DNA of 16,668 bases, from the NCBI GenBank assembly GCA_002313255.1, contig DCBA01000028.1:1-16668 (forward strand), in the 5' to 3' direction. Numbering within the stretch: the first letter of the stretch is position 1; each line of letters starts with the position of its first letter. Below the pieces are notes generated by a model that ran no database searches, had not been told where the DNA came from, and worked only from the letters and a program-made list of their open reading frames with translations. This DNA is from Gammaproteobacteria bacterium UBA1119. GTDB taxonomy: Bacteria > Pseudomonadota > Gammaproteobacteria > Pseudomonadales > Azotimanducaceae. Made by a program: the position numbers and the translations under genes. This document shows, piece after piece, positions 7,144-13,724 of this stretch.

Positions 7144-7422
7144 ATGACGGAGCAGTACATACTCTATCAGTACGATTCCTGCCTTTATTGTCGTCGGGTC
7201 CGTCAGTTTTTGGATGGAGTCAATATGAGAGTCCCTATGCGCGATATTTTGTTAGACCGCGAGGCATACGTCGATTTGATCCGGGGAGGTGGTAAAGGCA
7301 CGGTGCCGTGTTTGCGCATTGAAAGAGACACCGGGGACGTCGAGTGGTTGTATGAGTCCGCTGATATTGTCGAGCACATCAATGCACAGCTGCGCAAGAA
7401 TACACTCGGGGCAATGGGATAA
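7144..7422 (+). CDS. Glutaredoxin-like / GST N-terminal domain protein
   Basis: This small 92-residue thioredoxin-fold protein probably uses glutathione. It opens with YILYQYDSCLYC, with redox motif CLYC at 13-16 after the first strand. It continues with TVPCL at 53-57 (cis-Pro55) and ends with ESADIVEHI (71-79), the glutathione-binding Ser/Ala-Asp turn of glutaredoxins and GST N-terminal domains. There is no signal peptide, so it should be cytosolic. A GTG at 7108 in the same frame is not preferred because it lies inside the divergent dsbA-like gene and adds residues outside the fold. The gene stands alone, 103 bases before the first LLM oxidoreductase. Glutaredoxin is the best call; a single-domain GST-like protein is the alternative. 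Confidence 0.85.
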   Translation: MTEQYILYQYDSCLYCRRVRQFLDGVNMRVPMRDILLDREAYVDLIRGGGKGTVPCLRIERDTGDVEWLYESADIVEHINAQLRKNTLGAMG

Positions 7423-7514
7423 GACTTCCGTAATTCCGAACAGACGCGGGTTGGATCGATGTTGCGGTCTAGATAGTTGTTCGTGATATGTTGTTTTTCT
7501 TGAACACTATTCTC

Positions 7515-7519
7515 AGGAG
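7515..7519 (+). promoter_or_regulatory. Ribosome binding site of the first LLM oxidoreductase
   Basis: AGGAG lies six bases before the ATG at 7526 and fixes that start. The 103-base gap upstream (7423-7525) is T-rich near the gene but shows no convincing -35/-10 pair. Confidence 0.7.
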
Positions 7520-7525
7520 CGAACC

Positions 7526-8563
7526 ATGAAACTCGGGCTTATTTCCGGTTATTCGGGCCGTCGGATCAATATTCCAATTGAGAACGTGTTGCACGCTGAG
7601 AGTCTCGGGTACGAATCGATTTGGACATCAGAGGCCTGGGGATCCGATGCGGTCACGCCTGCAGCCTGGATCTTGGCGCAAACGCAAACGATCAAGGTGG
7701 GCACCGCGATTATGCAAATGCCCGCTAGGACGCCCGCGATGGCGGCGATGACGGCGATGACGCTGGCAGAATTATCGGGGGGTCGGTTTATCGTTGGTTT
7801 AGGAGCGTCTGGGCCCCAAGTCGTGGAAGGTTGGCATGGCGTTCCATATGGTCGACCCGTTACCCGCCTGAAGGAATATGTTGAGATCATGAAACAGATT
7901 TTTGCCCGAGAGGGACCGGCAAGCTACGACGGTAAGGAATATCAATTACCGTATCGTGGTGATGGCGCGACCGGGTTGGGTAAACCGATGAAGAGTATTC
8001 TTCATTGCGAAGAGGATATTCCGGTGTACGCGGCGAGCATCACTCCTCGGGGTGTGGCCGCCGCCGCTGAAGTGTGTGACGGTCTCTTCCCCATTTGGAT
8101 GGATCCCGACAAGTTCAGCGTTTTTGATGAACCGATAAGCAAGGGATTTGAAGCCGCTGGGAACAAGACGCTAACTGATTTCGATATATCGCCCTTTGTG
8201 ACCGTGGTGATTGGAGATAGCGTGGAGGAGTGCATGGCGCCTATTCGAGGCAACATGGCGTTGTACATTGGCGGTATGGGTGCGCGCGACAAAAACTTTT
8301 ACAACGACTACGCGAAGAAACTTGGGTTTGAGGAGGACGCCGTCCGCATCCAAGATCTCTACCTCTCCGGCCGACGAGAAGAAGCGATGGCGGCTGTTCC
8401 GGCCGAGCTCATCGATGCTTGTCATTTGATTGGACCTGCAGACCGAATACGCGACCGTCTACAACGGTGGAAGGAAGCCGGTGATCGAGGCGAAGTGGGA
8501 ACGATGCTAATTGGCAGTGGGCAACCGGAAGCACTGCAACTTATTGCAGAGACGATGCTGTAA
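7526..8563 (+). CDS. LLM-class (luciferase-like) F420/flavin-dependent oxidoreductase, Rv3520c type
   Basis: This is a 345-residue TIM-barrel oxidoreductase of the bacterial luciferase-like superfamily. It starts with MKLGLISGYSG and shows the superfamily landmarks AESLGYESIWTSEAWGSD (about 25-42), TIKVGTAIMQMPARTPAMAAM (split around 55-75), and LSGGRFIVGLGASGPQVVEGW (about 84-104). The TGLGKP segment near 151-156 and the conserved IPVYAASITPRGVAAAAEVCDG follow. The pattern matches the actinobacterial family typified by Rv3520c, annotated as F420-dependent. The members whose cofactor is known use F420 or FMN, and sequence alone does not settle which. A strong ribosome site precedes it. It is the first of three LLM proteins in this segment and converges on the phosphotransferase gene with only ten bases between stops. 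The substrate is unknown. Confidence 0.9.
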   Translation: MKLGLISGYSGRRINIPIENVLHAESLGYESIWTSEAWGSDAVTPAAWILAQTQTIKVGTAIMQMPARTPAMAAMTAMTLAELSGGRFIVGLGASGPQVVEGWHGVPYGRPVTRLKEYVEIMKQIFAREGPASYDGKEYQLPYRGDGATGLGKPMKSILHCEEDIPVYAASITPRGVAAAAEVCDGLFPIWMDPDKFSVFDEPISKGFEAAGNKTLTDFDISPFVTVVIGDSVEECMAPIRGNMALYIGGMGARDKNFYNDYAKKLGFEEDAVRIQDLYLSGRREEAMAAVPAELIDACHLIGPADRIRDRLQRWKEAGDRGEVGTMLIGSGQPEALQLIAETML

Positions 8564-8573
8564 CGAAGTTCCG

Positions 8574-9629
8574 TTAGCGCAAACCGAGCTCGGTAATCAA
8601 TGTCCAAGCGCGTTCTGCGCGAACGCGTGCGACACCTTCGTATTCAAGGGCTTTATCGGAACTGGCGTTACCGTCAAGGCCGCGTTTGTAGACGCCTTGA
8701 ATGATGCCGGCGGATCGAAACATGTTGTAGACGATATAGAAAATCCAGTTGTCGATCGGCCCGCGTTCCACCGCAAGGCGGTAGGTTTGGATAAGCTCCG
8801 CTTCCGTCGGGATTCCGAGCTTTTCGAGATCCGCACCGGGGAGCATGTCCTCCGTTTCGCTCACTAAATAATGGTACTCCTGACACAGGTAGCCGAGATC
8901 GGCGAGCGCGTCGCCGACTGACCAGAGTTCCCAATCGAGTATTGCAACGATCTTGGGTTGGGTCTCGTGTAACAACAGGTTGCCGAGTCGGAAATCACCG
9001 TGGACGATTCCGGTGCTCGACTCGGCTGGTATGTTCTTGGGTAACCAGTCAATCAGGCGGTTCATCGCGTCGATATTTTCGGTCTCTGAGGCGAGGTATT
9101 GCTTAGTCCAACGATTCACTTGACGGGCAAAATAGTTTCCTGGGCGGCGGAAGTCGTCGAGCCCGACGACCGTTGGATCCACGCGATGCAATGCTGCTAG
9201 TACACGGGCCATATCGAGATAAATCTCGTGCCGGTCAGCGGGGGTTAATTCCGGTAGGGTCGTTTTCGTGAACAGACGGCCTTCAACCATTTCCATGATG
9301 TAGAACTTGGTGCCGATGATTTTTGGGTCTTCGCAGAGGCTGTACATTTTGGGGACGGGTACGCCCGTTCCGTGCAAAGCGTCCATAACACGGTATTCCC
9401 GATCGATCTGGTGAGCTGATGGGAGCAACTCACCGGGCGGTTGTTTTCTCAATACGTACCGTTCCGTCGGCGTTTCGAGCATAAATGTTGGATTACTCTG
9501 CCCACCCTCGAATTGCTGAACCTTCATCGGTGGCCGGTAACCATCGAGCTTGGTTCTCATGTAGGCCTCTAGTGCGGCCTTATCGAAAACGTGTGCTGGC
9601 CGCACGGGCGTGAGCTCTACGTCGCTCAT
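8574..9629 (-). CDS. APH-fold phosphotransferase family protein (ACAD10/11 N-domain or LvaA type)
   Basis: This 351-residue kinase-like protein has the aminoglycoside phosphotransferase fold. Numbering from the ATG at 9629, it shows the glycine-rich loop FEGGQSNPTF (41-50), Lys62 in VLRKQPPG for ATP binding, the catalytic loop HGDFRLGN (210-217) with Asp212 and Asn217, and ILDWE with metal-binding Asp232. This subfamily includes the kinase domains of ACAD10/11 and the bacterial LvaA, which phosphorylate 4-hydroxyacyl-CoA so the hydroxyl can be removed; an antibiotic-resistance role is less likely. GGGAGG five bases before 9629 decides the start over the ATG at 9644. It is divergent from the second LLM gene and convergent with the first, so it sits inside the oxidoreductase cluster. 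The substrate is inferred only from family and context. Confidence 0.88.
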   Translation of the reverse strand: MSDVELTPVRPAHVFDKAALEAYMRTKLDGYRPPMKVQQFEGGQSNPTFMLETPTERYVLRKQPPGELLPSAHQIDREYRVMDALHGTGVPVPKMYSLCEDPKIIGTKFYIMEMVEGRLFTKTTLPELTPADRHEIYLDMARVLAALHRVDPTVVGLDDFRRPGNYFARQVNRWTKQYLASETENIDAMNRLIDWLPKNIPAESSTGIVHGDFRLGNLLLHETQPKIVAILDWELWSVGDALADLGYLCQEYHYLVSETEDMLPGADLEKLGIPTEAELIQTYRLAVERGPIDNWIFYIVYNMFRSAGIIQGVYKRGLDGNASSDKALEYEGVARVRAERAWTLITELGLR

Positions 9630-9634
9630 AGGAG

Positions 9635-9640
9635 CCTCCC
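9635..9640 (-). promoter_or_regulatory. Ribosome binding site deciding the phosphotransferase start
   Basis: On the minus strand GGGAGG lies five bases before the ATG at 9629. The alternative ATG at 9644 has no such site and would place this sequence inside the coding region. Confidence 0.75.
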
Positions 9641-9792
9641 TCATCCGTTTTGCAAAAGTGTACAGCCGAGGTGCTTGCTAGGGTACAGGCCCGAAGCCCC
9701 GTGCGTATCGGTATTTGGGCTCATGGGGTTCTTGTTTTTGCAGGGACAGAGTAGCAGGGTTGATCTTTCGGTCGAGGTAATGAGACTCTCGG

Positions 9793-9805
9793 CTGCTCGA
9801 AGCAG
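9793..9805 (+). other. Small hairpin just upstream of the second LLM gene
   Basis: CTGCT and AGCAG form a 5-bp stem around a CGA loop, with two G-T pairs possible at its base. It sits 16 bases before the preferred start at 9822 and could affect translation. The divergent gap 9641-9821 otherwise shows no clear promoter on either strand. Confidence 0.25.
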
Positions 9806-9821
9806 TTCGGTGATGGAAGTT

Positions 9822-10826
9822 ATGTCGCTAGAGAAGCGCGTGGCCGTGACGTTGCCACTTAACCAGTCGTTGCAAGACACAATCGATCTCGTTCAGTGGG
9901 CAGAATCGAATGGCTATCGCGATGGTTGGTTTTCGGACCCCGGTGCCCCTGACGGTCTTGCGATGGCCGCTGCGATTGCCGCACATACCCAGACATTACG
10001 GATCGGAATGGCTATCGTTCCTGTCTATACGCGCACGCCCACGGTACTCGCGGCAATGGCCGACGTCATTGGGCAAGCGCTACCGGGGCGTTTTGTGCTT
10101 GGACTTGGCTCGTCAAGCCAGACCATCATGCAGGCATTCAATGGTATTGATCTTGAAAAACCGCTAACGCGCGTTAAGGAAACGGCCATTGTGGTGCGCA
10201 GTATTCTTGCCGGAGAAAAAACATCCTTCACCGATATGCAAACGCTATACAGCCGTGGCTACAAACAGGATCCATCAACACCGACGATACCCATATACAT
10301 AGCGGCACTACGACCCAAAATGATCGAGATGGCGGCGGAATATGGTGACGGAGTGATCTTCAATCTTTGGCCAAGAAGCGCGTTACCGAAGATGATGGAA
10401 CACGTGAAGGTTGGAGCCGAGCGGGCAGGCAAGGATTGGCGCGACATTGAGATCGTTAATCGAGCCATGGTCCATGTGACGGACGATAAAGAAGAAGGAC
10501 GCGCTCTCTTCCGGTCACATTTTGCTCCCTATTTCTCAAATCCTGTGTACAACCGTTTTTTAGAGTGGTGCGGGTATCCAGACGTCGCCGCCGAAATTCG
10601 GGAGGGATGGGCTGCTAGGGATCGCGAACGAACTACCGGGGCATTCTCGAATGAAGTCATAGATGAAATTGGGGTCATTGGCTCTACATCGGAAGTCCAA
10701 GAGCGTATACGCGAAGACGCAAACGCAGGGATCACAACGACTATCGTTTCGCCGATAGGGCGAGTAGAACTCGATGTGGCGTACCAAACATTTGAACCTT
10801 TTCGAGGCGATCGATTCGAGCTTTGA
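9822..10826 (+). CDS. LLM-class F420/flavin-dependent oxidoreductase, second copy
   Basis: This is a 334-residue TIM-barrel LLM protein, clearly different from the other two in the segment. It begins MSLEKRVAVTLPL and shows AESNGYRDGWFSDPGAPD (about 26-43), a TLRIGMAIVPVYTRTPTVLA strand and helix, and LPGRFVLGLGSSSQTIM (about 87-103). The IPIYIAALRPKMIEMAAEYGDG motif near 157-178 and a C-terminal IGSTSEVQERI helix follow. The frame is open upstream to 9591; possible starts are 9780, 9813 and 9822. I chose 9822 because homologues as I remember them begin at this point, but its ribosome site (GGAAG two bases away) is too close to be ideal. It heads a plus-strand run with the thioesterase, the histidine phosphatase and the third LLM gene. 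Cofactor and substrate are not known. Confidence 0.87.
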   Translation: MSLEKRVAVTLPLNQSLQDTIDLVQWAESNGYRDGWFSDPGAPDGLAMAAAIAAHTQTLRIGMAIVPVYTRTPTVLAAMADVIGQALPGRFVLGLGSSSQTIMQAFNGIDLEKPLTRVKETAIVVRSILAGEKTSFTDMQTLYSRGYKQDPSTPTIPIYIAALRPKMIEMAAEYGDGVIFNLWPRSALPKMMEHVKVGAERAGKDWRDIEIVNRAMVHVTDDKEEGRALFRSHFAPYFSNPVYNRFLEWCGYPDVAAEIREGWAARDRERTTGAFSNEVIDEIGVIGSTSEVQERIREDANAGITTTIVSPIGRVELDVAYQTFEPFRGDRFEL

Positions 10827-10869
10827 CGAACACGTCCCCCGCGCTTTACTCACAAACTCTAGGTCTTTT

Positions 10870-11268
10870 GTGTCAGAAAATCGAAATGATTTGATGGAGC
10901 TGCTTGGCGGTGGAACGTTGGTGGAATACAGCGACCAAGAGCAAAAAGCAGTCATGCAATTTGATGCACGACCTGAGTTTTGTCATAGCGATGGAAAGGT
11001 CGTTCAAGGAGGTTTCGTGACGGCGTGGATGGACGCGGCGATGGCGCACGCGATACGACATGCGAGTCACGGTGAATACAGCGCTGTAACCCTGGAGCTT
11101 AAAGTTACCTTTGTTTCCGCGACGGGGCCGGGGCGTGTGGTTGCGGAAGGATGGGTCGTATCGATGGGGCGCACTGTCGCGTTTCTTGAAGGACAACTTT
11201 TTGATGGTGCTGGAAAGCTATTGGCGACCAGTTCAAGTACGGCGAAATTGGCTCGTGTTAACCCATGA
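10870..11268 (+). CDS. PaaI-type hotdog-fold thioesterase
   Basis: This is a 132-residue hotdog-fold protein, probably an acyl-CoA thioesterase in the cytosol. The diagnostic stretch is FCHSDGKVVQGGFVTAWMDAAMAHA (residues about 38-62, split here), with the Gly-Gly-Phe and Asp of the PaaI active-site helix. The core strand LELKVTFVSATGPGRVVAEG and AFLEGQLFDGAGKLLATSSSTAKL follow. The frame is open back to an ATG at 10774, which would overlap the LLM gene by 53 bases. I prefer the GTG at 10870, preceded by TAGGT, because family members start a few residues before the LLGGG motif. Its TGA overlaps the ATG of the histidine phosphatase (ATGA, 11265-11268), so the two are translationally coupled. 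Its position points to removal of CoA from an intermediate or dead-end product of the module. Confidence 0.85.
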   Translation: MSENRNDLMELLGGGTLVEYSDQEQKAVMQFDARPEFCHSDGKVVQGGFVTAWMDAAMAHAIRHASHGEYSAVTLELKVTFVSATGPGRVVAEGWVVSMGRTVAFLEGQLFDGAGKLLATSSSTAKLARVNP

Positions 11269-11891
11269 CGACATTTTATCTCGTCAGACACGGTGAAACC
11301 GAATGGAACGTAGAACGCCGTATCCAAGGCTGGGCGGACTCGCCGTTGACTTCGTTGGGTCTTGCGCAAGCGGAAGTCCATGGGCAGTTATTAGGACAGT
11401 TTGGTATTGACCGAATTATCGGCTCGCCGCTAGGGAGAGCGATGCAAACAGTTGCGCCTATCGTTCGCGAGACCAACGTTCCGGCCGAATACGACGTGCG
11501 CTTACGCGAAGTGTGCATGGGCGATTGGAGCGGCCGAACTTCTCTGGAACTTCAATCTCTATATTTGGACCAATGGCAAGCGCGCCAGGACGATCCCGAA
11601 GGATATTGTCCGCCCAATGGTGAAAGTCGTCTGGACGTCAAGAGGCGGGTAGCGCCCCTCGTTGCCGAATTAAACGATGCTTCGCACCAGGAGGTTGTGT
11701 TGGTGAGCCATGGCATCACCATTCGTATGCTCCTCGACCTACTGCTTGGTTTTTCAGACCACGCCCGGCAGAAGTTGAGGGTGCCCAACGACCTTGTTTA
11801 TTGCGTCGAGGTAGGATCATCGGATACGACCGTGATGCATTATGTAAGTGGCAAAGGTCCTTTCGAAGGTTTGTTTATTCCACAACGCTAA
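11265..11891 (+). CDS. Histidine phosphatase (phosphoglycerate mutase-like) family protein
   Basis: This 208-residue member of the histidine phosphatase superfamily carries the phospho-accepting His9 in LVRHGET (6-12). Arg58 lies in SPLGRAMQT (54-62), Glu82 in LREVCMGDWSG, and the second histidine His149 in VSHG (148-151). This matches the CobC/GpmB/broad-specificity phosphatase branch, not true phosphoglycerate mutases. The ATG overlaps the TGA of the thioesterase gene, and the third LLM gene follows after 37 bases. Within an operon containing F420-type oxidoreductases and next to an APH-type kinase, it may dephosphorylate a pathway intermediate. A housekeeping phosphatase carried along by chance is equally possible. 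The fold call is firm and the substrate unknown. Confidence 0.9.
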   Translation: MTTFYLVRHGETEWNVERRIQGWADSPLTSLGLAQAEVHGQLLGQFGIDRIIGSPLGRAMQTVAPIVRETNVPAEYDVRLREVCMGDWSGRTSLELQSLYLDQWQARQDDPEGYCPPNGESRLDVKRRVAPLVAELNDASHQEVVLVSHGITIRMLLDLLLGFSDHARQKLRVPNDLVYCVEVGSSDTTVMHYVSGKGPFEGLFIPQR

Positions 11892-11915
11892 TAGACAATC
11901 GAGAGTTCGCACAAC

Positions 11916-11921
11916 GGGAGG
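11916..11921 (+). promoter_or_regulatory. Ribosome binding site deciding the third LLM start
   Basis: GGGAGG sits seven bases before the ATG at 11929. The same frame is open to 11848 inside the histidine phosphatase gene, but that start has no comparable site. Confidence 0.8.
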
Positions 11922-11928
11922 AAATGCG

Positions 11929-12936
11929 ATGAAAGTTGATGGCGGTGTCGGCTGGGATTTGGCGACGGTTGCAGCCCAAGCTCAAGAACTGGAAGAAATG
12001 GGGTATAGCGGCATCACGTCTGCCGAGACGTCGCACGATCCGTTTTTACCGCTTGCGTTTGCAGCGCAACAAACGTCGCGCGTCGATCTTATAACAGGGA
12101 TCGCCGTCGCATTTGCTCGGACGCCGATGATTCTTGCCAACATTGGCCATGATTTGAACGCTGCGTCGAACGGGCGCTTCGTGCTTGGTTTGGGTTCTCA
12201 AATACGCGCGCATATCACCAAGCGTTTCAGTATGCCGTGGTCGAATCCAGCCGCTCGAATGCGCGAGTTCATTCTCGCCTTGCGCGCGATCTGGGCCAAC
12301 TGGTACCAGGGTGAGGCGCTCGAATTCACGGGAAAGTTTTATAACCATACCTTGATGACACCCTTTTTCGCGCCGACGAACACCGAACACGGTGCTCCAC
12401 GCGTATTTCTAGCTGCGGTCGGCCCTCTCATGACTGAGGTAGCAGGTGAAGTGGCCGACGGCATCATTGCGCACGCATTCACTACTGAAAAATACTTGCG
12501 CGAAGTGACCATGCCTGCGCTCGAACGAGGTTGGGCCAAGGCAGGTAAAAAACGCGAAGACTTTGAGATTAGTTATCCATGCTTTGTAGTGACAGGCCGT
12601 GATGAAAAGGAACTCGAGTCTGCCAGTGCGGCAACCAAGCAGCAGATTGCGTTTTATGGTTCGACGCCAGCCTACAAACCTGTTTTGGACAGCATTGGGG
12701 TTGGCGAACTTCAACCCGAGTTGAATGCAATGTCGAAGCAGGGGCGTTGGGTTGAAATGGGCGGCCTGATCACCGACGACATCATGAATTCGTTCGCAGT
12801 ATCCGGCGACCCGGAAACGATAGCGGAACAGATACAAGCTCGCTATGGCGATATTGTGGACCGAACGTCCGCGGCTTATGCGCAACTACCAAAAGAGGAT
12901 CGCATCAAGATCATTACCCAGTTAACGCGGGCTTAA
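11929..12936 (+). CDS. TIGR03617-type F420-dependent LLM-class oxidoreductase
   Basis: This is a 335-residue TIM-barrel LLM protein whose pattern I recognise as the TIGR03617 (MSMEG_2256-type) family of predicted F420-dependent oxidoreductases. It shows MKVDGGVGWDLATVA at the start, ITSAETSHDPFLPLAFAA near 24-41, IAVAFARTPMILAN near 53-66, and NGRFVLGLGSQIRAHI near 77-92. RFSMPWSNPAARMREF (about 95-110), LMTPFF and FLAAVGPLMTEVAGEVADG (about 157-175) follow. Related proteins are best known from mycobacteria and other Actinobacteria. It is preceded by a strong ribosome site, follows the histidine phosphatase by 37 bases and lies 80 bases before the PPOX-type gene. The family is firm; use of F420 rather than FMN is inferred from the family name and from the company of other F420-type proteins. 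Confidence 0.9.
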   Translation: MKVDGGVGWDLATVAAQAQELEEMGYSGITSAETSHDPFLPLAFAAQQTSRVDLITGIAVAFARTPMILANIGHDLNAASNGRFVLGLGSQIRAHITKRFSMPWSNPAARMREFILALRAIWANWYQGEALEFTGKFYNHTLMTPFFAPTNTEHGAPRVFLAAVGPLMTEVAGEVADGIIAHAFTTEKYLREVTMPALERGWAKAGKKREDFEISYPCFVVTGRDEKELESASAATKQQIAFYGSTPAYKPVLDSIGVGELQPELNAMSKQGRWVEMGGLITDDIMNSFAVSGDPETIAEQIQARYGDIVDRTSAAYAQLPKEDRIKIITQLTRA

Positions 12937-13003
12937 TTACGGATAGTAGGTACGAATGGGATGAATTGATGCCTGGTTGCGGCTGTGTCTTTGTTAGATG
13001 AGT

Positions 13004-13010
13004 GGGGGAG
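13004..13010 (+). promoter_or_regulatory. Ribosome binding site deciding the PPOX-type start
   Basis: GGGGGAG lies six bases before the ATG at 13017. It rules against the GTG at 13002, which would put the site inside the coding sequence. Confidence 0.7.
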
Positions 13011-13016
13011 TTGTGC

Positions 13017-13502
13017 ATGGGGATATCTCGAAAACTGGCGCTAAGCCCATCTCAGGTCGACGACATTATGACCACCCAATGGAATATGCGAATCGCATCG
13101 CTCGGCCCTCACGCGAGGATCAACCTAACGCCGATGTGGTTCGGTTGGGCGGGCGGTCGAGTCTATTTTTTTGGACGGGGTCAAAAAATCGTGAACCTGC
13201 GTCGGAATCCCGGCTGCTCCGTAATCGTTGACCGCAATGAAAAATTCCCGGAACTCCAAGCCGTCATGATCCAGGGTCAGGCCAGCGTCCTTGAAAATTC
13301 GACGGAGGAAGACGGCGATCCGTTTCTGGCCGAGGCAAGAAAGCAGATGGGAAAAAAGTACAACGGTGGTCATGGGCAACCTGCTGTTGATGTGCCGCCA
13401 CCCAACAACGCGTCGGCCGCGGGAAAGGATCGGCGATGGGTGGCAGTGATCCCGGAAACAGTGGTGACGTGGGACAATTACAAGTTGAAAGCATTGAGAT
13501 GA
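13017..13502 (+). CDS. Pyridoxamine 5'-phosphate oxidase-like (F420/FMN split-barrel) oxidoreductase
   Basis: This is a 161-residue split beta-barrel flavoprotein of the PPOX/FDOR superfamily. The barrel strands are visible as MRIASLGPHARINLTPMWFGWAGGRVYFF (about 23-51, split), KIVNLRRNPGCSVIVDRNE and AVMIQGQASVLE. The C-terminal signature is VVTWDNYKL (about 149-157), close to the WDxxK ending of F420-binding FDOR-B proteins such as the Rv1155 group. These enzymes use F420 or FMN to reduce or oxidise small molecules. The start is fixed by the ribosome site at 13004-13010. It is the last gene of the oxidoreductase segment, 80 bases after the TIGR03617-type gene, and is followed by an AT-rich gap. 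True pyridoxamine phosphate oxidase (PdxH) is unlikely because the protein is short and lacks its C-terminal part. Confidence 0.85.
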   Translation: MGISRKLALSPSQVDDIMTTQWNMRIASLGPHARINLTPMWFGWAGGRVYFFGRGQKIVNLRRNPGCSVIVDRNEKFPELQAVMIQGQASVLENSTEEDGDPFLAEARKQMGKKYNGGHGQPAVDVPPPNNASAAGKDRRWVAVIPETVVTWDNYKLKALR

Positions 13503-13573
13503 TCGGCTTTTCGAGTACGACATAAGCCGGTTAATATCGTAGATTAGAATATTAAAAGTATTTTTTATTCGTC

Positions 13574-13594
13574 TTTAGTCATTTTTCCACTAAA
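13574..13594 (+). terminator. AT-rich stem-loop after the PPOX-type gene, possible weak terminator
   Basis: TTTAGT (13574-13579) and ACTAAA (13589-13594) pair across a 9-base loop, followed by a pyrimidine-rich tract with several T-runs up to about 13630. The stem is weak because it is mostly A-T, so termination is uncertain. The whole gap 13503-13724 holds no gene I can support. Confidence 0.3.
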
Positions 13595-13627
13595 AATCCT
13601 CTTTTCCTCCATTTTTAACCCGTGTTT

Positions 13628-13656
13628 TTGACTATTGCATCCGCAGATGGGCTAGT
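13628..13656 (+). promoter_or_regulatory. Possible extended -10 promoter for the lytic transglycosylase, overlapping a stem-loop
   Basis: TTGACT (13628-13633) is followed 17 bases later by GCTAGT (13651-13656), a poor -10 but preceded by TGG as in extended -10 promoters. The same bases form a hairpin: GACTA (13630-13634) pairs with TAGTC (13653-13657) and CATC (13638-13641) pairs with GATG (13646-13649). The overlap suggests a site that could be bound by a regulator. Confidence 0.3.
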
Positions 13657-13661
13657 CTTCG

Positions 13662-13686
13662 CGACCCTGTTCGTGATTTAGGGTCG
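13662..13686 (+). other. Seven-bp stem-loop in the leader of the lytic transglycosylase gene
   Basis: CGACCCT (13662-13668) and AGGGTCG (13680-13686) form a perfect 7-bp stem with an 11-base loop, 38 bases before the ATG at 13725. It is not followed by a T-run, so it is more likely a leader structure or operator than a terminator. Confidence 0.4.
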
Positions 13687-13724
13687 TCGCCATCGCCACT
13701 AAGCCCATCGACGACGCGGCATTG

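Noticed and set aside
9591..9821. Upstream extension of the second LLM gene
   Set aside because: The extra residues do not belong to the LLM fold, overlap the divergent phosphotransferase start and have no ribosome site.
10774..10869. Upstream extension of the thioesterase gene overlapping the LLM stop
   Set aside because: PaaI-type proteins begin just before the LLGGG motif, and the GTG at 10870 has a better-placed ribosome site.
12409..12885. Minus-strand open frame opposite the TIGR03617-type gene
   Set aside because: It mirrors a well-supported gene and shows no domain, signal or ribosome site.
7526..12936. Bioluminescence (lux) operon, suggested by luciferase-like folds
   Set aside because: There is no paired LuxA/LuxB and no luxC, luxD or luxE; the three LLM proteins match other subfamilies.
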